64,000 bases of DNA from Hamadaea sp013361475 (GTDB lineage: Bacteria; Actinomycetota; Actinomycetes; Mycobacteriales; Micromonosporaceae), in NCBI RefSeq assembly GCF_040654195.1, contig NZ_JBFAHM010000001.1, positions 372,001 to 436,000 of the forward strand, in the 5' to 3' direction. The notes under the pieces are model-generated. The model saw only the letters and a list, made by a program, of their open reading frames with translations, made no database searches and was not told the DNA's origin. Each line of letters opens with the position of its first letter. The stretch's first letter is position 1. Below, in pieces: positions 17,970 to 26,150 of this stretch. The position numbers and the translations under genes were made by a program.

Positions 17970-18512
17970 GTGTCGCACTTTGCCGCCGCGGTGGTCCGGG
18001 GCCGCTCCGGGTGGACCGCCACTGAAATCGACCTGAGCGACGCCGCCGATGTCGAGGATGTCGCCGACCGCTTGCGTGACGTCGACCTGAACGCGTCCGT
18101 CTCGCTGCTCTTCGTGGAGTCCGACGACTCCTATCTGGCCGTCCTCCGCCTCGACGAGGGCGAGGACCTGCGGGTCTTCGGCTCCGACTCGGCCTTCGTC
18201 GACGAGTCCCGGCTGGGCAAGCTGCTGCTGGGCGACCTGACCATCGGCGGCACCATCGAGCCTGCGCTCGAGCCGACCGACGCCGAGGACTTCGCCGAGG
18301 ACGCCGACGACACCGAGGAGGAGGAGCGCCCGGCCGCCGATCCCACGGTGAACCCGATCGGCGACGCCGACCTGCTGGCCGACCTCGGGGTCTCCGCGCA
18401 CCACCTCCTGGAGCTGTGCGCGACCGACGGGCTCATGCCGGCCGACGTCACGGCCGAGATCTGCCAGGTCATCGGCTGCGCCGACGAGGTCGAAGAGCTG
18501 CGCGAGGCGTGA
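17970..18512 (+). CDS. tRNA adenosine deaminase-associated protein
   Basis: A 180-residue acidic protein found directly upstream of tadA in many actinobacteria and named for that position. The sequence has a conserved N-terminal alpha/beta half (MSHFAAAVVR, then SLLFVESDDSYLAVLRL) and a very acidic linker (EDFAEDADDTEEEE, about 112-128) before a helical C-terminus (LADLGVSAHHLLELCA). Its function is not known; the fixed gene order suggests it aids TadA. GTG at 17970; its TGA overlaps the tadA start (GTGA, 18509-18512). Confidence 0.85.
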   Translation: MSHFAAAVVRGRSGWTATEIDLSDAADVEDVADRLRDVDLNASVSLLFVESDDSYLAVLRLDEGEDLRVFGSDSAFVDESRLGKLLLGDLTIGGTIEPALEPTDAEDFAEDADDTEEEERPAADPTVNPIGDADLLADLGVSAHHLLELCATDGLMPADVTAEICQVIGCADEVEELREA

Positions 18513-18979
18513 CCGCGCTCGCCGAGCGGCACGCCCGGTGGATGCGCCGCGCCCTGGAGGTCGCGCGGACCGCGGTCGCTCAGGGTGACGTACCCGTCGG
18601 CGCGATCCTGCTCGACCCGGACGGCAACGAGGTGGCGTTCGGTCACAACGAGCGCGAAGCCGGCCTCGATCCGACCGCGCACGCCGAGATCGTCGCCATC
18701 CGCCGCGCCGCCGCCCGGCTCGGCACCTCGCACCTCGACGGCTGCACCCTCGTCGTCACCCTCGAACCGTGCACGATGTGCGCGGGGGCGATCACCCTCG
18801 CCCGGCTCGGCACCGTGGTCTTCGGCGCCTGGGAACCCAAGACCGGCGCCGTCGGGTCGCTCTGGGACGTCCTGCGCGACCGGCGGCTCAACCATCGACC
18901 CGAGGTGTACGCCGGAGTGCTGGCCGACGAATGCGGCGCCCTCCTCCGCGACTTCTTCCGCACCCCTCCCTGTGCGTGA
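18509..18979 (+). CDS. tadA: tRNA-specific adenosine deaminase TadA
   Basis: A 156-residue zinc enzyme that converts A34 of tRNA-Arg(ACG) to inosine; that tRNA is encoded in this window at 5356. The cytidine/deoxycytidylate deaminase motifs are complete: TAHAEIVAI (zinc histidine and catalytic glutamate) and LEPCTMCAG (zinc cysteines). The GTG at 18509 overlaps the stop of the associated-protein gene, so the two are coupled. The stop TGA (18977-18979) is contributed by the first bases of palindromic repeat B copy 1. Confidence 0.93.
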   Translation: MTALAERHARWMRRALEVARTAVAQGDVPVGAILLDPDGNEVAFGHNEREAGLDPTAHAEIVAIRRAAARLGTSHLDGCTLVVTLEPCTMCAGAITLARLGTVVFGAWEPKTGAVGSLWDVLRDRRLNHRPEVYAGVLADECGALLRDFFRTPPCA

Positions 18980-19050
18980 TCATTGCGTCAGCCACGCTGT
19001 TTCGGCCTGCGAAATGTCTGCCTTAACGACATGGCTGACGCGATGATCAC
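18976..19050. repeat. Palindromic repeat family B, copy 1
   Basis: A 75-bp palindrome with outer arms GTGATCATTGCGTCAGCC and GGCTGACGCGATGATCAC and inner arms around GCTGTTTC. Orientation markers in the arms (ATTGCG versus ATCGCG) place this copy opposite to copies 2-4. It supplies the TGA stop of tadA and lies before the TetR gene. Confidence 0.9.
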
Positions 19051-19106
19051 GTGACTCGCGGCACGAAAGGTTTACGATCGGTCGGTCTTGTACTTAGGCT
19101 GAGCGA

Positions 19107-19742
19107 GTGACTACGAAGACGGACGGCCGAGTCGTCCGCGGCGACCGGACCCGGAACGCCGTCCTGGACGCCGCGGTCGCGATGGCCACCGAGTCCGGCC
19201 TGGACGGCCTGTCCCTCGGTCAGCTCGCCGAGCGGCTCGGAGTCAGCAAGTCAGGCCTGTTCGCGCACTGGCGCTCGAAGGAAGAGCTGCAGCTCGCGGC
19301 GATCGAGCACGCCCGCAAGATGTGGGCCGACCTCGTGGTGGCGCCCGCGCTCCAACAGCCGCGGGGCGTACGCCGGATCTTCGCGCTGCACGAAGCCCGA
19401 TTGCGGTTCTACTCCGACAATGTGCTGCCGGGTGGCTGCTTCTTCGCCGTCGCCGAGTTCGAGCACACCGGGCGTACCGGGGTGGTGCCCGACCGGCTCG
19501 GGGAAGTCCTCGGTGAATGGCTGACCCTGCTCCGGCGGCTCCTCCGGGAGGCCGTCGACCTCGGTGAACTTCCCGCCGACCTCGACGTCGAACAGCTCGC
19601 CTTCGAGATCGACGCGGCCGGCGTCGCCGCGATGCTGCATACCCGGCTGCTCTCCGTGAGCACTGCTCACGCGCGTACGGCGGTCCTCACCCGGCTCCGC
19701 GCGCTGACCACCGATCCGACCCTGCTTCCGGAGGAACGATGA
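19107..19742 (+). CDS. TetR family transcriptional regulator
   Basis: A 211-residue one-component repressor. The N-terminal helix-turn-helix is clear: LSLGQLAERLGVSKSGLFAHW at about residues 36-56, followed by RSKEELQLAAIEHA. The C-terminal domain (about 70-211) has the TetR_C pattern with GGCFFAVAEFEHTGRTG in a helix that typically lines the ligand pocket. It ends with an ATGA overlap into the thioesterase gene, so its ligand may be an acyl-CoA or related lipid (inference). GTG start at 19107. Confidence 0.85.
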   Translation: MTTKTDGRVVRGDRTRNAVLDAAVAMATESGLDGLSLGQLAERLGVSKSGLFAHWRSKEELQLAAIEHARKMWADLVVAPALQQPRGVRRIFALHEARLRFYSDNVLPGGCFFAVAEFEHTGRTGVVPDRLGEVLGEWLTLLRRLLREAVDLGELPADLDVEQLAFEIDAAGVAAMLHTRLLSVSTAHARTAVLTRLRALTTDPTLLPEER

Positions 19743-20176
19743 CCGAGACCCTGCAGTACGCCGGCGTGATCCGCCAGGTCGTGGTCCACTTCGACGACCT
19801 CGACCCGTCCGCCGTCGTGCACAACTCCCGGTACGCCCTCCTGCTGGAGCGAGCGGTGTCGAACTGGTTCAGCGACCACGGCTACTCCTTCGCCAACGGA
19901 CGCCCGAGCAGCGAAGACATGATCGTCGGCGTACGCGAGTTCGCGATCACCTACAACGTGCCGATCCGTGGCACCGGCCCGATCGACGTGCACTTCTGGA
20001 TCGACAAGCTCGGCCGCAGCAGCGCCGTCTACGGGTTCCGCTTCCTGTCCCCGGACCACACCACCGTGTACGCCGAAGGCCGCCGAGTCATGGTCAAGAT
20101 GGACTTCGCGACCGGCGTACCGGTGCCGTGGACCGAGGACGGGCTGGCCCTGGTGGAGCCGCTGGTCAGGCGATAG
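19739..20176 (+). CDS. Acyl-CoA thioesterase, 4HBT hotdog family
   Basis: A 145-residue single hotdog domain. The active-site region of the 4-hydroxybenzoyl-CoA thioesterase family is recognisable: VVVHFDDLDPSAVVHNSRYALLLERA, in which the D-x-D/S-x-x-H-N-x-Y pattern follows the first strand; the rest has the expected five-strand pattern (FAITYNVPIRG, DVHFWIDKLG, GFRFLSPDH). It hydrolyses acyl-CoA thioesters in the cytoplasm; the physiological acyl group is unknown. It is translationally coupled to the TetR gene and overlaps the convergent deoD end by 11 bp. Confidence 0.85.
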   Translation: MTETLQYAGVIRQVVVHFDDLDPSAVVHNSRYALLLERAVSNWFSDHGYSFANGRPSSEDMIVGVREFAITYNVPIRGTGPIDVHFWIDKLGRSSAVYGFRFLSPDHTTVYAEGRRVMVKMDFATGVPVPWTEDGLALVEPLVRR

Positions 20177-20873
20177 CGGTGTCGAGGGCCACCTCGACCA
20201 TCTGGGAGAACGTCTGCTCGCGCTCCTGGGAAGTGGTGGCCTCACCCCGCTTGATGTGGTCGCTGACGGTGAGGAGCGTCAGCGCCCGAGCGCGGAAGCG
20301 AGCCGCGATGGTGTAGAGCGCGGCTGACTCCATCTCCACCGCGAGCACACCGTAATCCGCGAGCTTGTCGTAGAGGTCGGGGCGGTCGGTGTAGAACGCG
20401 TCGGCCGCCAGCACCGGGCCGACGTGCATCTCGATGCCCCGCGACTCGGCCACCTCGACCGCCTTGCGGAGCAGCCCGAAGTCGGCCACCGGCGCGTAAT
20501 CGACCAGACCGTCGAACCGCACCCGGTTCATGTTCGAGTCGGTCGCCGACCCGTTCGCCGCGATCACATCGCGCAGGTTGAGCGACTCCGAGAGCGCGCC
20601 ACAGGAGCCGACCCGGATCAGCGTCTTCACGCCGTACTCGTTGATCAGCTCGTGCGCGTAGATCGACGCCGACGGCATGCCCATGCCGGAGCCCTGGATC
20701 GAGACGTCGACGCCCCGATACTTCCCGGTGAACCCGAACATGTTGCGGACCGTCGAGTAGCACTTCGCGTCCTCGAGGAACGTCTCCGCGATCCACTTCG
20801 CGCGCAGCGGGTCACCCGGCATGAGAACCCGCTCGGCGATCTCGCCGGGCTTTGCTCCGATGTGCGTGCTCAT
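20166..20873 (-). CDS. deoD: Purine-nucleoside phosphorylase, DeoD type
   Basis: A 235-residue hexameric-type phosphorylase that splits purine (deoxy)nucleosides into base and ribose-1-phosphate for salvage. Typical features: AERVLMPGDPLRAKWIAE (phosphate site), GSGMGMPSASIYAHEL, LIRVGSCGAL, VLAVEMESAALY and LTVSDHI with the catalytic aspartate. Length and order fit the bacterial DeoD family. It is a single gene on the minus strand with its start close to the tRNA-Ser(CGA) gene. Confidence 0.93.
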   Translation of the reverse strand: MSTHIGAKPGEIAERVLMPGDPLRAKWIAETFLEDAKCYSTVRNMFGFTGKYRGVDVSIQGSGMGMPSASIYAHELINEYGVKTLIRVGSCGALSESLNLRDVIAANGSATDSNMNRVRFDGLVDYAPVADFGLLRKAVEVAESRGIEMHVGPVLAADAFYTDRPDLYDKLADYGVLAVEMESAALYTIAARFRARALTLLTVSDHIKRGEATTSQEREQTFSQMVEVALDTAIA

Positions 20874-20959
20874 GGTCCCGATCTTCGCACGTTGACCGGT
20901 TCGCCGGGCGGCGGTTACCCATGTGACCGGGTGCCCTGGGGTCGTGTAAGGTAGCGCGC

Positions 20960-21046
20960 GGTGGTGTGTCCGAGTGGCCTAAGGAGCACGCCTCGAAAGC
21001 GTGTGAGGGTGCAAGCCCTCCGCGGGTTCAAATCCCGCCGCCACCG
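20960..21046 (+). tRNA. tRNA-Ser (CGA)
   Basis: Class II tRNA. Acceptor GGTGGTG (20960-20966) pairs with CGCCACC (21039-21045) with one T-G wobble; discriminator G. Anticodon stem CACGC/GCGTG with loop CTCGAAA gives CGA. A long variable arm (GAGGGTGCAAGCCCTC) and T-arm GCGGGTTCAAATCCCGC are clear. Confidence 0.95.
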
Positions 21047-21054
21047 CGTTTGAT

Positions 21055-21087
21055 AAACGGTCCGCGCTCTGCGCGGGCCGTTTTCTT
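21055..21087 (+). terminator. Intrinsic terminator of tRNA-Ser (CGA)
   Basis: Stem AAACGG-CCGCGC with GCGCGG-CCGTTT, loop TCT, followed by TTTTCTT. It begins 9 bases after the tRNA. Confidence 0.85.
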
Positions 21088-21214
21088 ATGGGGTGAGCGC
21101 AGTCACCGGCGGCCGTGATCTCCGGCTCGCGGAGCCGGCAGGGAGGGCCGTCCGACGGCCCGACCGGTGCCCGACGGGAGCGACGGTCGGTAGTCCCGCG
21201 GACCGGGGCATAAA

Positions 21215-21305
21215 AAGGGCCCCCCGCGTACCCGCTAGAGCTCGCTTATCCTTGCTGCCTTCCGGCCCTGGGGAGGTTCACGAGGTAACGCCACGCGAGG
21301 GGCGT
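21215..21305 (-). ncRNA. ffs: Bacterial signal recognition particle RNA (4.5S type)
   Basis: On the minus strand the Ffh-binding region reads CAGGGCCGGAAGGCAGCAAGG, containing the invariant GGAAG-x-AGCA internal-loop motif. The flanks pair (CCCCTCGCGTGGCGT with GGGTACGCGGGG), giving the single hairpin expected of a small SRP RNA, and a T run (complement of AAAAA at 21212-21216) follows the 3' end. The RNA joins Ffh to target membrane proteins to the translocon. End positions are approximate. It lies between two serine tRNAs and dnaX, a cluster I also recall in other actinobacteria. Confidence 0.85.
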
Positions 21306-21365
21306 GACCACTGTACCCGGTATCCCGGGTGGGACGAACGCCGGGCCTTATGTATCCTTCTCCAC

Positions 21366-21450
21366 GGAGGATTCGCCTAGAGGCCTAGGGCGCACGCTTG
21401 GAAAGCGTGTTGGGATAAAACCCTCACGAGTTCGAATCTCGTATCCTCCG
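21366..21450 (+). tRNA. tRNA-Ser (GGA)
   Basis: Class II tRNA. GGAGGAT (21366-21372) pairs with ATCCTCC (21443-21449), discriminator G. Anticodon stem CACGC/GCGTG with loop TTGGAAA gives GGA. The T-arm is ACGAGTTCGAATCTCGT. It is transcribed divergently from the SRP RNA. Confidence 0.95.
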
Positions 21451-21468
21451 CTCGGTTGAGCAGTACAA

Positions 21469-21503
21469 ACGCGGGACCAGCCCTATCCAAGCTGGTCCCG
21501 CGT
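21469..21503 (+). terminator. Terminator of tRNA-Ser (GGA)
   Basis: Perfect 13-bp stem ACGCGGGACCAGC / GCTGGTCCCGCGT with a 9-base loop, 18 bases after the tRNA. Confidence 0.8.
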
Positions 21504-21584
21504 CTGCGTCTGGTCTTGGACGTACCCTCAAGCGGCTTTCCGTCCGTCCCGTTCCAGGGCCCTCGCCGTCTCCGCCGTCCGCTG

Positions 21585-21788
21585 TCAGCGTCGCCGGAGC
21601 AGCTTGGCCAGCCCGGCCGGCCCGACCAGCAACAGCGTCGCGACCGCCCCGATGATCAGCGGCACGCCGACGAAGGGCAGCAGGACCGCCGATCCCACCA
21701 AGGCGACGCCGATCACTTGGGCACGCAAGAGCCAAGAACTGGTGTACAGCCGATCGACAAGTCCCATGCCGGTCATGGTAAGCACCAT
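21585..21788 (-). CDS. Small membrane protein
   Basis: A 67-residue hypothetical protein with two adjoining hydrophobic helices (VIGVALVGSAVLLPFVGVPL and IIGAVATLLLVG) and a basic C-terminus (KLLRRR), suggesting a hairpin in the membrane. Internal starts at MTGMGLVD are equally possible. No family recognised. It stands alone between the tRNA terminator and repeat 21855-21918. Confidence 0.5.
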   Translation of the reverse strand: MVLTMTGMGLVDRLYTSSWLLRAQVIGVALVGSAVLLPFVGVPLIIGAVATLLLVGPAGLAKLLRRR

Positions 21789-21854
21789 CCGCGACTCGCT
21801 CAGGCGCCCGCTCGGCTCCGGCCTCGCCGCGTCAGCTCCCCACCCCGCCTCGCT

Positions 21855-21918
21855 CCGTTGATCATGAGTTGGCCGTTGTCCCGCTGGTGTGTCGGGACCG
21901 GAACTCCATGATCAACGG
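21855..21918. repeat. Fold-back palindrome upstream of dnaX
   Basis: Outer arms CCGTTGATCATG (21855-21866) and CATGATCAACGG (21907-21918) and an inner hairpin GTCCCG / CGGGAC. A single copy in this window, built like families B and C around GATCA palindromes. Confidence 0.8.
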
Positions 21919-22006
21919 GGAACCGCCGCAAGACGGGCGTGACGCCCCTCGGCGATGTCGGCCGGTCGTGAGAGGCTATGAGTCGGCAATCGGGAGGTGG
22001 TCGTCC

Positions 22007-24601
22007 GTGGCGTTGGCGCTCTATCGCAAGTACCGTCCGCGCACCTTCGCCGAGGTGATCGGGCAGGAGCACGTGACGGAGCCGCTCATTCAGGCGCTCA
22101 GCTCCGGGCGGTTGAATCACGCGTACCTCTTCTCGGGGCCGCGCGGCTGTGGCAAGACCTCCAGCGCTCGCATCCTGGCCCGGTCGCTCAACTGTGAGAA
22201 GGGCCCCACCCCCGAGCCTTGTGGCGAGTGCGAGTCCTGCCGGGCGCTGGCGCCCGACGGCCCCGGTTCGATCGACGTCATCGAGATCGACGCCGCGTCC
22301 CACGGAGGCGTCGACGACGCCCGGGAGCTGCGGGAGCGGGCCTTCTTCGCGCCGGCCGTCAGCCGCTTCAAGATCTACATCATCGACGAGGCGCACATGG
22401 TCTCGTCGGCGGGCTTCAACGCGCTGCTCAAGCTCGTGGAGGAGCCGCCGGAATACGTGAAGTTCGTGTTCGCGACGACCGAGCCGGAAAAAGTGCTCGG
22501 CACGATCAAGTCGCGGACGCACCATTACCCGTTCCGGCTGATGCCGCCCGGCGTCCTGCGTCCGTACCTGGAGAAGCTGTGTGACCTGGAAGGCGTCACC
22601 GTTGATCCGTTGGTGCTGCCGCTGGTGGTCCGGGCCGGTGGCGGCTCGGCCCGGGATTCGCTGTCGGTGCTCGACCAGCTCATCGCGGGCGCGGGGCCCG
22701 AAGGCGTCACATACGCGCGCGCGGTCGCGCTGCTCGGCGTCACCGACGCCACGCTCATCGACGACGTCTGCGACGCGCTGGCCGCGGGCGACGCGGCGGC
22801 CGCGTTCGGCGCGATCGACCGGGTCGCCGAGGCCGGCCACGATCCGCGGCGGTTCACCGCCGACCTGCTGGAACGGTTGCGCGACCTGATCCTGCTGCGG
22901 CAGATCCCGGACGCGGCGGCCAAGGGCCTGATCGACGCCCCGGTCGACCAGCTGGATCGGATGCAGGCTCAGGCGCAGCGGCTCGGCCCGGCGACGTTGT
23001 CCCGGTGGGCCGAGATCGCCCACAACGGACTCGTCGAGATGCGGGGCACGACCTCGACCCGGCTGCTGCTGGAACTGATCACCGCCCGGATGCTTCTGCC
23101 CGCGGTGGACGCCTCCGAGGTCGGGCTGCTGTCCCGCATCGAACGCCTGGAGCAGGGCGTACCGAGCGTCGGGCCGGCGGGTTCGGCGGCGTCTTCCACC
23201 GGGTCCGCTCCGGCGAGTGACGGCGACGGGCGGGCGGCGGCCCGAGCCGCGGCGGCTTCGGCGGCCCGATCGGCTGGCCCGGCCCCGGCCTCCGCCGCTC
23301 AGGCTGCTCCGACTCAGGCTGCTCCGACTCAGGCTGGACCGGCCCAGGCCGCTTCGGGCGCGGCGGCTGCGCCGATGTCTTCGGCACCTGTCACGGCGGC
23401 CGAGCCAGAGGCCGCCCGACCGGCGTCGGCCCCGCCCGCGGACCGCCCGGTATCCGCTCCGGCGAATCCGGCGGCCGGCGTACCGAAGAGCGCCCCGATC
23501 GATCGCCCAGTGTCCGCCCCGGCGACCCCGGGGGCTGCCCCGGTCTCCACGTCGGCGAACCCAGCCGGGGTATCGGAGAGCGCTCCGGTCGACCGCCCGG
23601 TGTCCGCTCCGGCGAGCCCGGCGGCCGGCGTACCGGAGAGTGCCCCGGCGAGCGGCGAGATCGACGCTCCGGCCCTGCGCCGGGCCTGGGACGAGATCGT
23701 CCAGCTGACCGGGCGCAGCAACAAGCGCACGGCGGCGATGGCTCGCGACGGGGTCGTCCGTGACGTCGAAGGCACCACGATCGTCCTGGTCTTCAAGGCT
23801 TCGTTCCACGCCAACTCGGTCAGCGCCGATCCCGGCGCACTCCTGGACGCCGTCCACGAGGTGGTCGGCGGGCGCTGGCAACTGCGCTGCGAGGTCGGCG
23901 GCGACCAGCGGGGCGGTGGTGGCGGTGGGTCGGTCTCGCGTACCGCGAGCCGACCGGCGCAGCCGACTCGCCCGGCGGCATCGCCCCGTGAGCCCCGGAG
24001 CGCGCCTCCGGCCGATGCGGAGGATTGGCCAGCCACCGCACCGATCGGTGGTACCAGCGGCGGTGGCAGTGGTGGCGACGTCCCGGTGAGCGCGGCTGGA
24101 CCGTCGGCGTCCGCGCCGGTCCGGAGCCAGCCGCTTGCGCAGGCGCCCGCCGCGCAGACCGTCTCCGCTGGTGGGCGAGCCGCCACGGCGACTGCGGTCG
24201 TCGATGAGGACTTCGGCCCACTCGACGAACCACCCTACGATCCCGAGTTCGACGGGCCGGTGAACCGTTCGGCCGCCGGCGGTGGAGCGACGGCGACCGC
24301 GGTCGCTCCGCAGCGCGCGGGCGCGGCGGGCGCTCGGGCCGCAGCCCGCTCGGCAGCGGCAGCGGCGGCGGGCAAAGCGGCGGCCCCGGCTGCCGGGCGC
24401 TCCGCTTCGCGTACGCCTCCTGCCCCGCCGACGGCCGCGCCGCGGACCGGAACCGAAGCGGAGGAGCCCGGCTTCGACCCGGGCGACGAACCCACCGACG
24501 AGGTCGTCGACGCCGCGACCGCCCGGCAGTCGGTCGAGCAGCAGGCGATCGAGTCGCTCCGGCAGTCGTTCTCGCACGTCGAGAAGATCGCCGACCTCTG
24601 A
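22007..24601 (+). CDS. dnaX: DNA polymerase III subunit gamma/tau
   Basis: An 864-residue clamp-loader ATPase of the replisome. The AAA+ part (about 1-240) opens with ALYRKYRPRTFAEVIGQEHV, has Walker A GPRGCGKTS (about 44-52), a four-cysteine zinc module (LNC...CGECESC), Walker B IIDEAHM and sensor 1 FATTEP; domain III follows to about 370. Then comes a long low-complexity linker rich in Ala/Pro/Ser containing a degenerate tandem repeat of about 24 residues (RPVSAPA-PAAGVP-SAP, about 480-545), a conserved helix-strand domain (about 550-640, PALRRAWDEIVQLTGRSNKR), and a second linker. The GTG at 22007 has GGGAGGTGG upstream and directly precedes the conserved ALYRKYRP. dnaX-ybaB-recR is a conserved order. 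Confidence 0.95.
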   Translation: MALALYRKYRPRTFAEVIGQEHVTEPLIQALSSGRLNHAYLFSGPRGCGKTSSARILARSLNCEKGPTPEPCGECESCRALAPDGPGSIDVIEIDAASHGGVDDARELRERAFFAPAVSRFKIYIIDEAHMVSSAGFNALLKLVEEPPEYVKFVFATTEPEKVLGTIKSRTHHYPFRLMPPGVLRPYLEKLCDLEGVTVDPLVLPLVVRAGGGSARDSLSVLDQLIAGAGPEGVTYARAVALLGVTDATLIDDVCDALAAGDAAAAFGAIDRVAEAGHDPRRFTADLLERLRDLILLRQIPDAAAKGLIDAPVDQLDRMQAQAQRLGPATLSRWAEIAHNGLVEMRGTTSTRLLLELITARMLLPAVDASEVGLLSRIERLEQGVPSVGPAGSAASSTGSAPASDGDGRAAARAAAASAARSAGPAPASAAQAAPTQAAPTQAGPAQAASGAAAAPMSSAPVTAAEPEAARPASAPPADRPVSAPANPAAGVPKSAPIDRPVSAPATPGAAPVSTSANPAGVSESAPVDRPVSAPASPAAGVPESAPASGEIDAPALRRAWDEIVQLTGRSNKRTAAMARDGVVRDVEGTTIVLVFKASFHANSVSADPGALLDAVHEVVGGRWQLRCEVGGDQRGGGGGGSVSRTASRPAQPTRPAASPREPRSAPPADAEDWPATAPIGGTSGGGSGGDVPVSAAGPSASAPVRSQPLAQAPAAQTVSAGGRAATATAVVDEDFGPLDEPPYDPEFDGPVNRSAAGGGATATAVAPQRAGAAGARAAARSAAAAAAGKAAAPAAGRSASRTPPAPPTAAPRTGTEAEEPGFDPGDEPTDEVVDAATARQSVEQQAIESLRQSFSHVEKIADL

Positions 24602-25113
24602 GGCCGCAGCGTTCGGGCGGCCTGGCCGGCCGCGCCGATCGGTTCGGACTTCGCTCCACCGCATTGGTTTCCGCGCGATCGCCCCACGGTCGTCATCGAC
24701 TGCCAGCAGGTGAGACTGCACGAGCTCTAGGCCCCATCGTGGATCCGGCAGCGGGCTTGATCAAGTGCCCGTGGTCAGCTGCGAACGGGGCGATTTAGGA
24801 GATCATGTTCCCGTGGCATGCGGAAACGGGTCGTCTGGCGCATGCCACGGGCACATGATCTCCGATTGGAGCCCGAAATCGCTGACGCAGGGCACTTGAT
24901 CTAGCGCCGACCCGGCGGCCGACACAGCGGCCGACCCGGCAGTCGACACAGCGGCCAGCCCGGCGGCCGAAATGGCAGCCGACGCAGCGGCCGAAAACGG
25001 CGGCCGAGCCGGCGGCCGGAAGGCGAGCGATAGGGAAGCGGCGGCGAGCGCGAGGATCGTCGGTCCGCTGCATTAGTCTGGGCGCGAAAGCATTCGTGAC
25101 GAAAGGCTGACAG
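24602..25113. other. 512-bp gene-free region between dnaX and ybaB
   Basis: No plausible gene. It contains a nested fold-back (24759-24901), then a stretch of degenerate direct repeats built on CGGCCGACNCGGC/CGGCCGACACAG (about 24905-25020), and finally the promoter and AAAGG ribosome site of ybaB. Short ORFs through the repeats reflect the repeated sequence rather than a protein. Confidence 0.6.
24759..24901. repeat. Nested 143-bp fold-back element
   Basis: The outer arms GATCAAGTGCCC (24759-24770) and GGGCACTTGATC (24890-24901) enclose GTCAGC...GCTGAC and CGATTT...AAATCG pairs and a core with 25-bp arms (24798-24822 with 24839-24863, one mismatch) containing GGAGATCATGT and CCCGTGGCATGCG. 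It could form a long cruciform or RNA hairpin. Confidence 0.85.
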
Positions 25114-25434
25114 ATGCGTCCCGGTGGCATGCCCAACATGCAGCAGCTCATGAAGCAGGCGCAGCAGATGCAGCGCAAGCTCGAGGCCGCGCAGGCGGAG
25201 TTGGCGGAGCTGGAGCTGACCGGCGCCGCGGGCAACGGCCTGGTGACCGTCACCGTGACCGGTGACGGCGCACCCAAGAGTGTGAAGATCGATCCGAAGG
25301 TGGTCGACGCCGACGACGTCGAGACTCTGGAGGATCTCGTCCTGGCCGCGTTCACCAGCGCGCTCGACGAGGCGGCGAAGGTTCGCGACGCGAAGATGGG
25401 GCCGCTGACCGGCGGCATGGGTCTGCCGTTCTGA
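25114..25434 (+). CDS. ybaB: YbaB/EbfC nucleoid-associated protein
   Basis: A 106-residue DNA-binding protein of the YbaB/EbfC family. The Met/Gln-rich N-terminal helix (MPNMQQLMKQAQQMQRKLEA) is followed by the conserved strand pattern GLVTVTVTGDG, VKIDPKVV and the C-terminal helix LEDLVLAAFTSALDEA. It acts as a homodimer that coats and bends DNA; the link with RecR suggests a role near recombination or repair. It overlaps recR by one base (TGATG). Confidence 0.92.
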   Translation: MRPGGMPNMQQLMKQAQQMQRKLEAAQAELAELELTGAAGNGLVTVTVTGDGAPKSVKIDPKVVDADDVETLEDLVLAAFTSALDEAAKVRDAKMGPLTGGMGLPF

Positions 25435-26027
25435 TGTACGAGGGTGCGATCCAGGATCTGATCGACGAGCTGGGCCGGCTGCCCGGCATCGGGCCGAAGA
25501 GTGCCCAGCGGCTGGCGTTCCACGTGCTCGCGGCCGACCCCACCGACGTGCGCCGGTTGGCGCAGACGTTGCTGCGGGTCAAGGACGTGGTGAAGTTCTG
25601 CTCGATCTGCTTCAACGTCGCCGAGGACGAAAAGTGCCGGATCTGCCGGGACGCCCGGCGAAGCGACGAGGTCCTGTGTGTCGTGGAGGAGCCGAAGGAT
25701 GTCGTGGCGATCGAGCGGACCAACGAGTTCCGCGGCCGCTACCACGTCCTCGGCGGAGCCATCAATCCCCTCGAAGGGGTCGGCCCGGACAATCTGCGCA
25801 TTCGCGAGCTGATGGCTCGACTGTCCCATGGGGACGTCAAGGAGCTGATTCTGGCCACCGACCCGAACACCGAGGGTGAAGCTACCGCCACGTATCTGGC
25901 GCTGCTGGTCAAGCCCATGGGGATCACCGTGTCGCGCCTCGCGAGCGGTCTCCCGGTCGGCGGCGATCTTGAGTACGCCGACGAGATCACCCTGGGCAGG
26001 GCGTTCGAGGGACGTCGGACCATCTGA
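25434..26027 (+). CDS. recR: Recombination mediator RecR
   Basis: A 197-residue recombination mediator that works with RecO/RecF to load RecA on gapped DNA. Domains in order: helix-hairpin-helix (LGRLPGIGPKSAQRLAFH, about 11-28), a four-cysteine zinc finger (CSICFNVAEDEKCRICRD, about 55-72), and a Toprim domain (LCVVEEPKDVVAIERT through ILATDPNTEGEATA), then the Walker B-like C-terminus. Length is typical. It shares a junction base with ybaB and is followed by a 22-bp-spaced direct repeat before the ABC operon. Confidence 0.95.
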   Translation: MYEGAIQDLIDELGRLPGIGPKSAQRLAFHVLAADPTDVRRLAQTLLRVKDVVKFCSICFNVAEDEKCRICRDARRSDEVLCVVEEPKDVVAIERTNEFRGRYHVLGGAINPLEGVGPDNLRIRELMARLSHGDVKELILATDPNTEGEATATYLALLVKPMGITVSRLASGLPVGGDLEYADEITLGRAFEGRRTI

Positions 26028-26029
26028 CC

Positions 26030-26066
26030 GGGCTCACAACGATCCCTGACGGGGCTCACAACGATC
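26030..26066. repeat. Direct repeat upstream of the peptide ABC operon
   Basis: GGGCTCACAACGATC occurs at 26030-26044 and again at 26052-26066, exactly 22 bp apart (two helical turns). It starts 2 bases after the recR stop and lies about 85-120 bp ahead of the substrate-binding protein gene, where a regulator could bind both copies on one face of the helix. Confidence 0.6.
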
Positions 26067-26150
26067 TGATATCGGCCCCTCCTCTGTCCACCGATCAGCT
26101 ATTAGTGTCCGGCTATCGGTGAAGCACGTCACAGGACAGAGGTGAACCAT

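Noticed and set aside
21800..24721. Very long minus-strand open frame (about 970 codons) opposite dnaX
   Set aside because: It is extremely rich in Arg/Gly/Pro with no domain and mirrors the third-position GC of dnaX; the plus strand carries an unmistakable clamp-loader protein.
24905..25020. Ala/Asp-rich repeat protein encoded by the degenerate repeats
   Set aside because: No start codon with ribosome site, and the repeats are read in several frames equally well; treated as simple-sequence DNA.
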